A stretch of DNA of 64,000 nt, from NCBI GenBank assembly GCA_963718605.1, contig OY970363.1, positions 3,162,001 to 3,226,000 on the forward strand. Reading direction: 5' to 3'. Under the pieces are notes generated by a model. It was given only the letters and a program-made list of their open reading frames with translations, searched no databases and had not been told where the DNA came from. Of the stretch, positions 33,741 to 42,730 are shown in pieces; position 1 is the stretch's first letter, and every line of letters begins with the position of its first letter. The stretch comes from JACCXE01 sp963718605. Its GTDB lineage: Bacteria > Actinomycetota > Acidimicrobiia > Acidimicrobiales > JACCXE01. The position numbers were made by a program, and so were the translations under genes.

Positions 33741-35807
33741 TTAGCTGGCAGCGCCGCGCATTGCCTTGTCGGCGACTTGTTGGGGGGCGATGTCGTAGTG
33801 GTCGTGCTCGATGGTGAAGAAGCCGCGGCCGCCGGTGATTGAGCGCAGGTCGATCGCGTAGCGGCTGAGTTCGGCGGTGGGCACCATCGCGGTGATCGTG
33901 ACGCGGGATCCGTCGGCGGACGAGTCGGTGGTCTGCACCCGGCCGCGGCGCGCGTTCAGATCTCCCATTACGTCGCCCTGCTGCGCGATCGGCATCGTGA
34001 CGTTCAGGCGCGACACCGGTTCGAGCAGGACGGGGCCGGCGTTCGCCATGGCCTCGCGTAGCGCGAGCCCGGCGGCCATCTTGAAGCTCATCTCCGAGCT
34101 GTCCACGGCGTGGAACTTGCCGTCGGTCAACGTGACTTCGAGGTCGACGACGGGGTGACCCATCGGTCCACCGTGGGCCATAGCTTCCTGCACGCCCTTC
34201 TCTACCGCCGGGATGAACTGGCGGGGGATCGCGCCGCCCACGATCTTGTCGACGAAACGAAACCCTTCGCCGCGCTCGAGCGGCGCGATCGTGATCGTGC
34301 ACACGCCGAACTGGCCGTGCCCGCCGCTCTGCTTCTTGTGCTTGCCCTCCGCGGTCGCGGGCTTCGTGATCGTCTCGCGGTAAGGCACTGCGACGTCCTC
34401 GGTGATCACCTCCACGCCGAACTTCCGCGTGAGCCGCTCGCTGATCACCGCCAGATGCGTTTCGCCGGCGCCGCCGAGCAGGGACTGGTGGGTCTCCTCG
34501 TTCCGTTCGACGAACAGCGTCGGATCTTCTTCTTGCAGGCGATGCAGTGACGTCATGAGCTTGTCGTCGTCGCCCTGGGACTTCGGTTTGATCGCTACCC
34601 ACAATGACGGTGTCGGGGGAGCGGGCATCGGCGCGCGCACCGGCATGCCTTTGGGTGCGAGCGTGTCGCCCGTCGCGCTGTCGGCCAGCTTCGCGACCGC
34701 GACGAGGTCGCCCGCGGGCACTTCGGTAACGTTCTCGTGCTCCTTGCCGCGCAGCGTGAACAGACCGTGCAGCCGTTCATCGGAACGGGTGCGCGTGTTG
34801 GTCAGCACGGCGTCGGCTTTGAGCGTCCCGCTGCACACCTTGAGCAGCGACACGCGGCCGACGAATGGGTCGGCGATCGTCTTGCCGATCACCGCGAGCG
34901 GATCACCGTTGGGGTCGCAGGCGATCTCGGCTTCCCCGTCGCCGGCAATCACGTGCAGCGCAGGACGAGCAAGTGGCGAAGGCGCGATCTCGGCGAGGAA
35001 CTGGGCCAGGCGGTCAACGCCGATGCGTCGCGTCGCTGAACCGCACACCACCGGGAACACCGTCGCATCAGCGACGCCCTGGGCGAGGGTCTTTTCAAGT
35101 TCGTCGAAGGACGGGATGTCGCCCTCGAGGTAGCGCTCCATCAAGTTGTCGTCGGCGACGACGATGCCTTCGACCAGTGCGTCGTGCACGACGTGTTCGG
35201 TGTTCGCGAGTTCGTCCGGCACGTCCTGTTCGACGCCGACGCCGTCGTCCCCGTAGATGAACGCCTTGTCGCGCAGCAGGTCTATGACCCCCCGAAAATC
35301 GGTTTCCTCGCCGACGGGCAGCTCCAGCGGGGCGACACCGGCACCGAAGATGGTGCGAAGCTGATCGAGCGTGCGATCGAAGCTGGCGCGTTCACGATCG
35401 AGCTTGTTGATGAAGATCATGCGGGGGAGCCCGAGCGCGGCCGCGGCCTCCCAGGCGATTTCGGTCTGGACCTCGACGCCTTCGACGGCGCTCACCACGA
35501 TGACGGCGAGGTCCGCCATGGCCAGCCCGGCTTGTACCTCCGCAAAGAAGTCGGCGTACCCGGGGCAGTCCAGAAGGTTCAGCTTGCAGCCGTGACTCTC
35601 GAAAGCTGCCAACGCGGTCGACACCGACAGATGGCGTTTGATCTCTTCGGGCTCAGTGTCGGTGACGGTAGTGCCGTCCTCGACCCGGCCTACTCGGCCG
35701 ATCACACCGGCGTCAGCCAAAAGGGCCTCCGCAAGCGTGGTCTTGCCGACGCCACCGTGACCTACCAGCGCGACATTGCGGATTTGGGCTGACGTGAACG
35801 TTTTCAA
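33741..35807 (-). CDS. Elongation factor G-like GTPase (EF-G2 type)
   Basis: The protein has 688 residues. G1 is GHGGVGKTTLAEALL, G3 is LLDCPGYADFFAEVQ (canonical EF-G has DTPGH), G4 is INKLDRERASFDR. EF-G domains II-V follow (HGQFGVCTITIAPLERGEG is domain IV-like; GDLNARRGRVQ is domain V). The altered G3 and switch regions match the actinobacterial EF-G-like paralogues rather than canonical FusA, so translocation activity is uncertain. The start is a TTG with a strong GGAGGG 7 nt upstream. It sits on the opposite strand between thrS-HIT and pgsA-patA-pimA, splitting a cluster that is contiguous in mycobacteria. Confidence 0.88.
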   Translation of the reverse strand: MKTFTSAQIRNVALVGHGGVGKTTLAEALLADAGVIGRVGRVEDGTTVTDTEPEEIKRHLSVSTALAAFESHGCKLNLLDCPGYADFFAEVQAGLAMADLAVIVVSAVEGVEVQTEIAWEAAAALGLPRMIFINKLDRERASFDRTLDQLRTIFGAGVAPLELPVGEETDFRGVIDLLRDKAFIYGDDGVGVEQDVPDELANTEHVVHDALVEGIVVADDNLMERYLEGDIPSFDELEKTLAQGVADATVFPVVCGSATRRIGVDRLAQFLAEIAPSPLARPALHVIAGDGEAEIACDPNGDPLAVIGKTIADPFVGRVSLLKVCSGTLKADAVLTNTRTRSDERLHGLFTLRGKEHENVTEVPAGDLVAVAKLADSATGDTLAPKGMPVRAPMPAPPTPSLWVAIKPKSQGDDDKLMTSLHRLQEEDPTLFVERNEETHQSLLGGAGETHLAVISERLTRKFGVEVITEDVAVPYRETITKPATAEGKHKKQSGGHGQFGVCTITIAPLERGEGFRFVDKIVGGAIPRQFIPAVEKGVQEAMAHGGPMGHPVVDLEVTLTDGKFHAVDSSEMSFKMAAGLALREAMANAGPVLLEPVSRLNVTMPIAQQGDVMGDLNARRGRVQTTDSSADGSRVTITAMVPTAELSRYAIDLRSITGGRGFFTIEHDHYDIAPQQVADKAMRGAAS

Positions 35808-35883
35808 AGACGTTCCCTCCGTGCCTGTTTGGTTGAAATCGCTTCGATTCGGCGAGTGGAAGTGAGGTTAGAACTCTGGCGGG

Positions 35884-35889
35884 TAGAAT
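35884..35889 (+). promoter_or_regulatory. -10 box (TAGAAT) of the pgsA-patA-pimA operon
   Basis: TAGAAT, one base from consensus, ends 9 nt before the ATG. A leaderless or nearly leaderless mRNA is likely. Confidence 0.55.
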
Positions 35890-35898
35890 GCGCCCCGG

Positions 35899-36654
35899 AT
35901 GTTTGACAAGCGCTGGAGATCCCAGGTCGAGCGGATCACGGTCCCCATCGGGAACTCCGTCGGCCGCAGCGGAATCTCGCCTGACCACCTCACGGGCACC
36001 GGGCTCGTGTTCGCTGCCGCCGCGACGGTGGCCGTCGGCTCGGGCCACCTGGCCCTCGGAACCGGCCTGTACATCGCGGCCGCGTTGCCCGACATGTTCG
36101 ACGGCGCGGTGGCCAAGGCCACCGGCACGTCTAGCTCACGCGGCGCCTTCTTCGATTCGGTCGCGGACCGTGTCACCGACATGGCGATCCTCGGGGGCAT
36201 CGCGTTCTACCTGGCGGGGCGTAACGGGGGACGAGCGGCCATGTTGCCGATGGCCGCCATGGCCGTCGCCACGTTGGTCTCCTACGAACGGGCCCGCGCC
36301 GAGTCGCTTGGCTACAACGCCAAGGGCGGATTAATGGAGCGCGCCGAGCGCACCATCGCGTTGATGATCGGCCTGGCGTTTCCGGCCCTGTTGATTCCGG
36401 TCCTGTGGTTATTGGTTGGGCTTACTTCCTTCACAGCGGTGCACCGCTTCGTGATGGTGTGGCGCCAGGCGGCCAAGCCGCCTCGCGTGCGTCGCGCCAG
36501 CCGTCCCCGCTCCGCGCGCGTTGATCGCGTCACGTGGGCGGCGCGGGCCGAGCGTTGGCGGGCGTGGCGTGAACAGTTGGCCACTGAGGGCCGTGTGCGT
36601 ACCGGCGCAGTGCGACGCGAACGCGTTCGCCGCCGTCCAACAAATCGTCCGTAA
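35899..36654 (+). CDS. pgsA: CDP-alcohol phosphatidyltransferase (phosphatidylinositol phosphate synthase)
   Basis: The protein has 251 residues. The CDP-alcohol motif is seen as PDMFDGAVAKATG followed by RGAFFDSVADRVTD, giving all four metal Asp residues. The usual DGxxAR has Lys in place of Arg. Five to six membrane spans follow. By context with patA and pimA it corresponds to M. tuberculosis PgsA1, which makes the PI precursor of the mannosides. The C-terminal 70 residues are strongly basic (Arg-rich) and longer than needed for catalysis. Confidence 0.88.
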   Translation: MFDKRWRSQVERITVPIGNSVGRSGISPDHLTGTGLVFAAAATVAVGSGHLALGTGLYIAAALPDMFDGAVAKATGTSSSRGAFFDSVADRVTDMAILGGIAFYLAGRNGGRAAMLPMAAMAVATLVSYERARAESLGYNAKGGLMERAERTIALMIGLAFPALLIPVLWLLVGLTSFTAVHRFVMVWRQAAKPPRVRRASRPRSARVDRVTWAARAERWRAWREQLATEGRVRTGAVRRERVRRRPTNRP

Positions 36655-36662
36655 CGCGAACC

Positions 36663-37583
36663 GTGTCGCGGCTTACTGAGTTTCGGCGCCTCGCGCCCTA
36701 CTACGGCTACCGCGCTGTGGACGGGCTCGCGAAGTCGATTCCGGCGCCCGTCGCCGACCGTCTGGCGTCCACGGTGATGCGGGGGCTTTCGGCGCGGCTG
36801 GGCGAACGCAGCGACGTCGTGCGCGCCCACATGCGCCGCGTGCTCGGGCCCGGTGTCAGCGACGAGACCATCGAACACGTCGCGCAAGAGTGCTTCGCCG
36901 CGTACGGTCGCTACTGGGCCGAGGCGTTTCGTATCCCCACGCTGAGCCGCGCCGAACTCGACGCCGGCATGGAGTGGGAGGGCCTTGTCCACGTCGAGCG
37001 CGCGCTGGCGAAAGGCAAGGGCGCGATCGTCGCCATGCCCCACATCGGCGGGTTCGACTGGGGCGGCGCGTGGTTCGCGGCGTCGGGTTACCCAACCACC
37101 GTCGTGGCCGAGACCCTCGAACCCCCTGAGCTGTTCACGTTTTTCAAATCGTTGCGCGAAGGCTTCGGGCTCGAAGTCGTCGGCCTCGGTGAAACCGCCG
37201 CGCCCGCGATCACGAAACGACTGCGCACCAATGGCCTGGTCGGTCTTGTGTGCGATCGCGACATTTCTGGCACCGGAAGCGAAGTCGACTTCTTCGGCTA
37301 CCCCACGACGATCCCGGCCGGCCCGGCCACGCTGGCGCTGCGGACCGGCGCCGCCTTGGTGTCGTCGGCGGTGTATTTCGAGGACAACGGGATGCATCGC
37401 GGCGTGGTGCGTCCCCCGATCGAGGTCGCCCGCGAGGCCAGCCTGCGCGAGGACGTACAGCGCATCACCCAAGCGATGGCGCGCGAGTTCGAGCACCTCA
37501 TCTCTCTTGCGCCCGAGCAGTGGCACGTCTTGCAACCCAATTGGCCTGACCTGTTGCCGGAGTCAGTAACGTCCGCGCCGTGA
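36663..37583 (+). CDS. patA: Phosphatidylinositol mannoside acyltransferase
   Basis: The protein has 306 residues and belongs to the lipid A acyltransferase (LpxL/HtrB) family. The catalytic HxxxxD-type motif lies in MPHIGGFDWGGAWFAA, and the later VCDRDISGTGSEVDFFGYP and PAGPATLALRTGAALV match. In mycobacteria PatA adds an acyl chain to the mannose of PIM1/PIM2 on the cytoplasmic side of the membrane. The order pgsA-patA-pimA supports this call. It starts with GTG 8 nt after pgsA and overlaps pimA by GTGA. Confidence 0.9.
   Translation: MSRLTEFRRLAPYYGYRAVDGLAKSIPAPVADRLASTVMRGLSARLGERSDVVRAHMRRVLGPGVSDETIEHVAQECFAAYGRYWAEAFRIPTLSRAELDAGMEWEGLVHVERALAKGKGAIVAMPHIGGFDWGGAWFAASGYPTTVVAETLEPPELFTFFKSLREGFGLEVVGLGETAAPAITKRLRTNGLVGLVCDRDISGTGSEVDFFGYPTTIPAGPATLALRTGAALVSSAVYFEDNGMHRGVVRPPIEVAREASLREDVQRITQAMAREFEHLISLAPEQWHVLQPNWPDLLPESVTSAP
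37567..37572 (+). promoter_or_regulatory. Candidate internal -10 box (TAACGT) before pimA
   Basis: TAACGT ends 7 nt before the pimA GTG but lies inside the patA coding end. It could give an internal leaderless pimA mRNA; coupling through GTGA is the simpler view. Confidence 0.25.
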
Positions 37584-38659
37584 CGTCGTCGCTGCGCATC
37601 GGGATGGTTTGTCCCTACAGCCTCACGATCCCGGGCGGCGTCCAGATGCAGGTGCTCGGCCTCGCCCGCGCGCTACGCGAACTCGGACACTCCGTCCAGG
37701 TGCTGGCGCCGAGCGACGGCCCGCCGCCCGAGTCCGCGGTCACGCCGCTCGGCAAGTCGATTCCGTTTTCGACGAACGGATCCGTCGCGCCCATCGCGCC
37801 GGACCCGTCGGCGGCGGTGCGAACAATCCGCGCGCTGCGCAACGAACAGTTCGACATCGTGCACATCCACGAACCCCTCGTCCCCGGCCCGTCGCTAACG
37901 GCCTTGCTGTTTTCGGACGGCCCACTCGTCGGCACGTTCCATCGCGCCGGCGCGAGCACCGCGTACGCGCTGCTCAAGCCGATCGTGCGACGCATCGGCA
38001 ACCGCCTTACGTTGCGCGTCGCAGTGTCGGAGGACGCGCGGCGCACCGCGTACGACGGCATCGGGGGTGACTACCGGATCTTGTTCAACGGCATCGACGT
38101 CGAACGGTTCTCACACGCGAAGCCGTGGCCCACCGACGGCCCGACCGTCTTCTTCTTCGGGCGACACGAGTCGCGCAAGGGCCTCGCCGTGTTGCTCGAG
38201 GCCCGCCACCTGCTGGATGACGACGTCACGATTTGGGTCGGTGGCTCCGGGCCCGAAACCGACAAGCTCAAAGAGCTCACGGCCGACGACCCACGCGTGG
38301 TGTGGCTCGGGCGCGTGGATGACGACGAACTCGCGAGCCGCCTCGCCGGGGCCGACATCGCGTGCTTGCCGTCGCTGCACGGCGAGTCCTTTGGCGTGGT
38401 GCTCATCGAGGCGATGGCCGCCGGCACCGCGATCGTCGCGAGCGACCTCCCGGGCTACCGCGCCGTGGCCCGACCCGAAGAGCACGCCATCCTCGTCCCG
38501 CCCGAGGACTCCGCCGCGCTGGGCCACGCGTTGCGCGACCTCCTGAAGAACCAGACCCGGCGAGAAGAGCTGGTCGCAGCCGGCCGGATACGGGCGGAGG
38601 AGTTTGGGATGCCGTTGCTGGCCCGGGCGTACGCCGACATCTACGCCTCGCTCCTTTAG
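37580..38659 (+). CDS. pimA: Phosphatidyl-myo-inositol mannosyltransferase
   Basis: The protein has 359 residues, a GT4 enzyme. It adds the first mannose from GDP-mannose to PI. The start RIGMVCPYSLTIPGGVQMQV, the IVHIHEPLVPGPSLTALL strand, the FNGIDVERF signature and the donor site (FFGRHESRKGLAVLLEA, ESFGVVLIEAMAAGT) follow PimA closely. It ends the pgsA-patA-pimA unit. The accessory block begins straight after, with the convergent giant protein overlapping its stop by 4 bases. Confidence 0.93.
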   Translation: MTSSLRIGMVCPYSLTIPGGVQMQVLGLARALRELGHSVQVLAPSDGPPPESAVTPLGKSIPFSTNGSVAPIAPDPSAAVRTIRALRNEQFDIVHIHEPLVPGPSLTALLFSDGPLVGTFHRAGASTAYALLKPIVRRIGNRLTLRVAVSEDARRTAYDGIGGDYRILFNGIDVERFSHAKPWPTDGPTVFFFGRHESRKGLAVLLEARHLLDDDVTIWVGGSGPETDKLKELTADDPRVVWLGRVDDDELASRLAGADIACLPSLHGESFGVVLIEAMAAGTAIVASDLPGYRAVARPEEHAILVPPEDSAALGHALRDLLKNQTRREELVAAGRIRAEEFGMPLLARAYADIYASLL

Positions 38660-41600
38660 ACGACCTCGAGCGTGCACTCGCACGCAGAAGGCGTGTCCTG
38701 CGAAGTGCGCGACTCGCTCGTGGGGTTCTCGAGCGAGAAGTAGTAGGTGCCGGCGCTGCCTACAGGGAACTGGACAGTGATTTGAATGTGGTCGACAGCG
38801 ACCCAGACGGGGTTCGGCAGCACGATGCTGAAGCCGCCCGGCGACGCACTCAAGTGCACACGCGTGCCGTCGTGATACGTGCTGCCGTCGAAGGTCTGGT
38901 CGACCATCGACCAGCCGTACAGATCGATGGTGTGCGGCTGCCCGTCGTCGGGGATCACGTTGTTCTCGACGGACGTGAGCACCGAGGTGGAGCACACGTC
39001 GTCGTTGAGGCTCAGCTCGAATCCGAGTGCCCACGTGTGGGCATCGAAGCCGTAGGGGCACATGAGTTGGCCCCGGTTGCGGTCCTCATTGACGCCGAAG
39101 TTCTCGACCTCTACGTAGCGGTTGATGGCCCGTGTATTCGGTGGCGCGAATACGAAGGTGTCTGGATCGCCGTGGTCCCAGATTTTCACGTCGGCGTCGA
39201 CGGGCGTGCCCGCGGTGTCGAGATAGACGAACGAACTGTTCGGACAGCAGGTTTCCTTGTGGCTTTCCTTCGCGAAGTTCAGGATCGACGAGATGTGTGT
39301 CTTCACCTTGATCAGCTGATGGTCGACGGCCACCGTTAGGTCCACGTAGATCGGCGAGTTCACCGCGACGCTGGCCGAGGCGGGTCCGTCTTTGGCGTCG
39401 GGGTTGTCGTACTGCGAGTCGACGCACGACATCACATTCGGCGCGATGCACGTGGCAATACCGGGGTCGCTCGGGGTGCCGGCTGGGATGTCATCGATGC
39501 CGACGAGGATGGAACTGAGCGAACCTGCATTGGTGTCGAGGTTGACGGCGGTGCCCACGCCCGAGCCCCACGCGTCGATCCAGTATTGCTTTGGTCCCGC
39601 TCCTTCCCGCTTGGCGAACTTGAAGCCGAGCTCCTCGGGCGGGCCGGCGTAGGTGAGGTAGGTGTGGTCGAACCGGTAGTCGTTCGTGAATCCATCGAGG
39701 TGCCCGTACGGCTTACCAATGTTGAGTTGCAGTAGCTCGACCTGGATGTCGGGTCCACCCCCGAGTCGCGTTAGGTCAACGGTGCGGGATTCGTATTTGT
39801 CGTCGGCGTTGTCGTCGCCGTATTGCCCGTGATCGGTGTGATATTCGAAGTGCTTCAAGTTCGTCACGCGTCCCGACAGGATGTACGGGTCGGCGATGCC
39901 GTCATGTACTCCCGAGCCATCGTCGAGGTCCCAGAACATCATCCCGTCGTAGCCCTCGGAGTAGATACGCATTTGCGTGACGCTCGGCTTGGACATCACC
40001 GACGTGTCGCTCACGAGGTCGACGGCCGCCTTTCCGATTTTCTCGGCGCCCGTGTCGAGTACGAGGTCGTCGCCTGCGTCGCCGAAGTTGTAGGTGAGGT
40101 CGACTCCCGGACGCACGTCGAGCAAGTTGACATGCAGGTTGTGGGCGCGTGCGGCAACGGGCACGACTCCCTTGGAGTACTTGATGTCGAGCCAACCGAT
40201 CGGCCCAGATGCTTCGGTGTAGTTCAGGTGCTGCTGGATGCCTGAGTAACTGAACTTCACCGACGCAGGCAGATCGTGCGCGACGACGTCGGCGGTTTCG
40301 ACGTAGGGCTGCGTGAAGGTGATCGGATCGCCGCCCGGGAACGGATTTGGCAGGCTGACGGTGACCTCTTTGTCGGCGACGGTGTGCACCTCGAGCGGGC
40401 CTTGCAGATGTGTCAGGGCGACCGTGGCGCTATCGAGTTCGTCGGCCGCGGTGCGGTTAACCGTGGCGGTCAGCGACGACAAGCCCCGTATCAGCGCGAA
40501 CACGTCGTACGCGTCGTTGTTCCGATCCGACACCGTGACCAGGTCGGGGTCACCGGGCGTGGCGAGGTCGCCGTGGGTTGGGATCGTCGCCTGGCAGCCG
40601 TTCGGCGCGCACGCTTCCACGTGGAGGTACCCGATGTTCGCGCCGTCGGCGGTGTTCGCGGTCGTGGTGCTGGTCGCGTCGTTCTGCACGAGGGTCATCC
40701 CGGGGACGCGGCGCGCGAGCACGTGGATAGTGGTGACACCGGAGTCGTTCAGGGCTTCGCCCGCAACGGCGTCGACGCGCAGCTCGTTGATGAGTTCGGA
40801 ACCTTCGTAGACGAAGGTCATAGGTCGGGCCGGGCGGCGCGGCGGGAAAAAGATGCGTGCTTTCTGCGCGGGTGTGTACGCGACGTGCGCAGTGCCGGGC
40901 AGATTCGTTATCTGACCGGTCACCGTCATGGGTGTGCTTTTCGCATCCGGGTCATCCGCGGCGATCTGCATCAGGAACGGGCCCGCCTTGTGCGTCAGCG
41001 TCGCGAACTGCGTGTCGGCCCAGCCAACGGTGGCGTCGGACAGCCCCGAGATGCGGAGGAACACGACGTAGTCGTCGGCGTGGTCGTGCAGCATGATGCC
41101 GTCAATGCCGTCAGGCAGACGATCGTTGTCGCCGCTCGTCAGCTGCACCTCGGTCGTGGTGATCGCACCCGTCGTCAAATGCGCGGTGAAGGTTTTCGCT
41201 GTCGTGTTCACCCGACCGACAAGACCGGTCGGCACACCGAGGAGCCGTAGGTGCGATTCGTTGGCGTCGTCGGCCAGCGGCACCGTAGACGTGAGGTCGG
41301 CGGTCAACTCGCCGATAACCGCGCCGCCCGTATACGTGTAGTCGCCGCTCGCGGGTGAATACGTCACCCGCGCCGTGGCCGGGATGTTGCGCACGCCCAC
41401 GTTCAGGTGACGAGTCACCAACGCCGGACCGTTGACGCCGCAGTCGGTGCACTTCGACGTCTGGGTCACGTCCATCAACATCACGCCCGCGTCGTGGGTC
41501 ACGTCGACCACGACGGGATCGCCCGTATCGATCACGGCGTGGGACAGGCCACGGATCCGCGTCTGCGTGTTGAGCGAACCGACATTGATGTTGCCGGCGA

Positions 41601-42654
41601 CGTATTCCGGGGCCACCGGGATCGTGAGTGCACCGACCGCGGCGCCGCCGTCTTCGCGGGAGGAGTAGTGCACGATCGTGCTGCCGATCTTGCCGACGGG
41701 GGTCGTGAACTCGATCGCCTTGCCCGAACGAATGACACCAGCTTCGGGCGGTACATCGGTTAGGTCGATGCCGAGGTGGTCGGTCGTGCCCGGAGTCGTG
41801 CCGGCCGCGGGGGTGTAGGAGTCGAGCGCCACCTTGACGGTCGTAAAGGGCTTGCCGGTCTTGTAGTGGATGACGGTTGGGCTGAAGTCAAAGTCCAGCT
41901 TGCCCTGCAACGTCTTGAGCCCGCCGATCAAGTCCATCGTGCGCGCACCGGCAATCTTCTGGAAGGCGACATTGAGATCAGTCGGCGAGCTCGGTGTAAC
42001 CGTCGCCGTATAGGAATCGTTCGGCAGGAAATTGACGACCGCGTTCACAGTCTGGGGGACTGGGGCCACGCGGGCCGCCAACGACGTGGGATTCAGCCGC
42101 GTGTTGTTCGGACCGTTGGTGAAGGACGACCCGAGGATCGTCAGGTTTTCCTGGGCGCTTCTGATCGTCGTGTCGAGCGTGAGCTTGGCCGCGCTGGAGG
42201 TGATCGTCGCCGCGAATCCTTTCGGGGTGCCCTTCTGGCAGCCGTCGTAGCCGAAAGCCACTCGCCCCGAGTCGGCGCCGGGGTTGAGCACAACCTCAAG
42301 CAGCGACTTCAGCGACGTATCGACCAGCTTGGTCACGTTCACCTGGAGGCGGCTGGGCTGACCGCCGACGCCAGGCACCGCGGCGACCTCCACCGTGACG
42401 TCGGGCACCGCGCTTCCACCCAGGTCCACGGTAAGAGGCACGCCGATCGTGCCGTTCTTGAACCGGTCCTCACCGCAGCTGGACCCGTAGAAGCCCGCCG
42501 TTTGGTACCGCAGCACGTAGTGGAGGCTGTCGAGCGAGTCGAGGGGGCCGGCTTGGGCCGGCTCTGAACACTTCGCGCCCGCAGCGAGTCCGCCCGCCAG
42601 CAGCAGCAGCATGACGACGCGTCGCGACCATGAAATACGTGAAAAAAGGCCCAT
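38656..42654 (-). CDS. Giant secreted protein (1332 residues) built of an unrecognised beta-rich repeat
   Basis: A signal peptide (about 1-35, VVMLLLLAGGLAAGAKCSEP; the Cys could be a lipidation site) precedes an exported chain with no anchor. From about 300 to 940 an anchor motif of the form (G/N)LP-xx-(V/A)-x-(V/L)-x-(Y/W) recurs about 11 times (near 301, 368, 421, 471, 535, 582, 647, 722, 792, 844, 928), with an IGxLxV strand between several of them. The last 350 residues differ and hold Cys residues. I do not recognise the family or function. I chose the ATG before the signal peptide; longer frames run into the divergent regulator. Confidence 0.75.
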   Translation of the reverse strand: MGLFSRISWSRRVVMLLLLAGGLAAGAKCSEPAQAGPLDSLDSLHYVLRYQTAGFYGSSCGEDRFKNGTIGVPLTVDLGGSAVPDVTVEVAAVPGVGGQPSRLQVNVTKLVDTSLKSLLEVVLNPGADSGRVAFGYDGCQKGTPKGFAATITSSAAKLTLDTTIRSAQENLTILGSSFTNGPNNTRLNPTSLAARVAPVPQTVNAVVNFLPNDSYTATVTPSSPTDLNVAFQKIAGARTMDLIGGLKTLQGKLDFDFSPTVIHYKTGKPFTTVKVALDSYTPAAGTTPGTTDHLGIDLTDVPPEAGVIRSGKAIEFTTPVGKIGSTIVHYSSREDGGAAVGALTIPVAPEYVAGNINVGSLNTQTRIRGLSHAVIDTGDPVVVDVTHDAGVMLMDVTQTSKCTDCGVNGPALVTRHLNVGVRNIPATARVTYSPASGDYTYTGGAVIGELTADLTSTVPLADDANESHLRLLGVPTGLVGRVNTTAKTFTAHLTTGAITTTEVQLTSGDNDRLPDGIDGIMLHDHADDYVVFLRISGLSDATVGWADTQFATLTHKAGPFLMQIAADDPDAKSTPMTVTGQITNLPGTAHVAYTPAQKARIFFPPRRPARPMTFVYEGSELINELRVDAVAGEALNDSGVTTIHVLARRVPGMTLVQNDATSTTTANTADGANIGYLHVEACAPNGCQATIPTHGDLATPGDPDLVTVSDRNNDAYDVFALIRGLSSLTATVNRTAADELDSATVALTHLQGPLEVHTVADKEVTVSLPNPFPGGDPITFTQPYVETADVVAHDLPASVKFSYSGIQQHLNYTEASGPIGWLDIKYSKGVVPVAARAHNLHVNLLDVRPGVDLTYNFGDAGDDLVLDTGAEKIGKAAVDLVSDTSVMSKPSVTQMRIYSEGYDGMMFWDLDDGSGVHDGIADPYILSGRVTNLKHFEYHTDHGQYGDDNADDKYESRTVDLTRLGGGPDIQVELLQLNIGKPYGHLDGFTNDYRFDHTYLTYAGPPEELGFKFAKREGAGPKQYWIDAWGSGVGTAVNLDTNAGSLSSILVGIDDIPAGTPSDPGIATCIAPNVMSCVDSQYDNPDAKDGPASASVAVNSPIYVDLTVAVDHQLIKVKTHISSILNFAKESHKETCCPNSSFVYLDTAGTPVDADVKIWDHGDPDTFVFAPPNTRAINRYVEVENFGVNEDRNRGQLMCPYGFDAHTWALGFELSLNDDVCSTSVLTSVENNVIPDDGQPHTIDLYGWSMVDQTFDGSTYHDGTRVHLSASPGGFSIVLPNPVWVAVDHIQITVQFPVGSAGTYYFSLENPTSESRTSQDTPSACECTLEVV

Positions 42655-42730
42655 GCGCCTGAGAATGAAGGAATTCGGGCATTCAGGCATCCGTGGCGAG
42701 TACGGAAATCTCCGATGGCAAGCTACGGCG

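Noticed and set aside
33067..34602. 511-residue frame across the EF-G-like gene and intergenic hairpins
   Set aside because: It crosses two real genes and a palindromic gap, and the product is an Arg-rich shadow.
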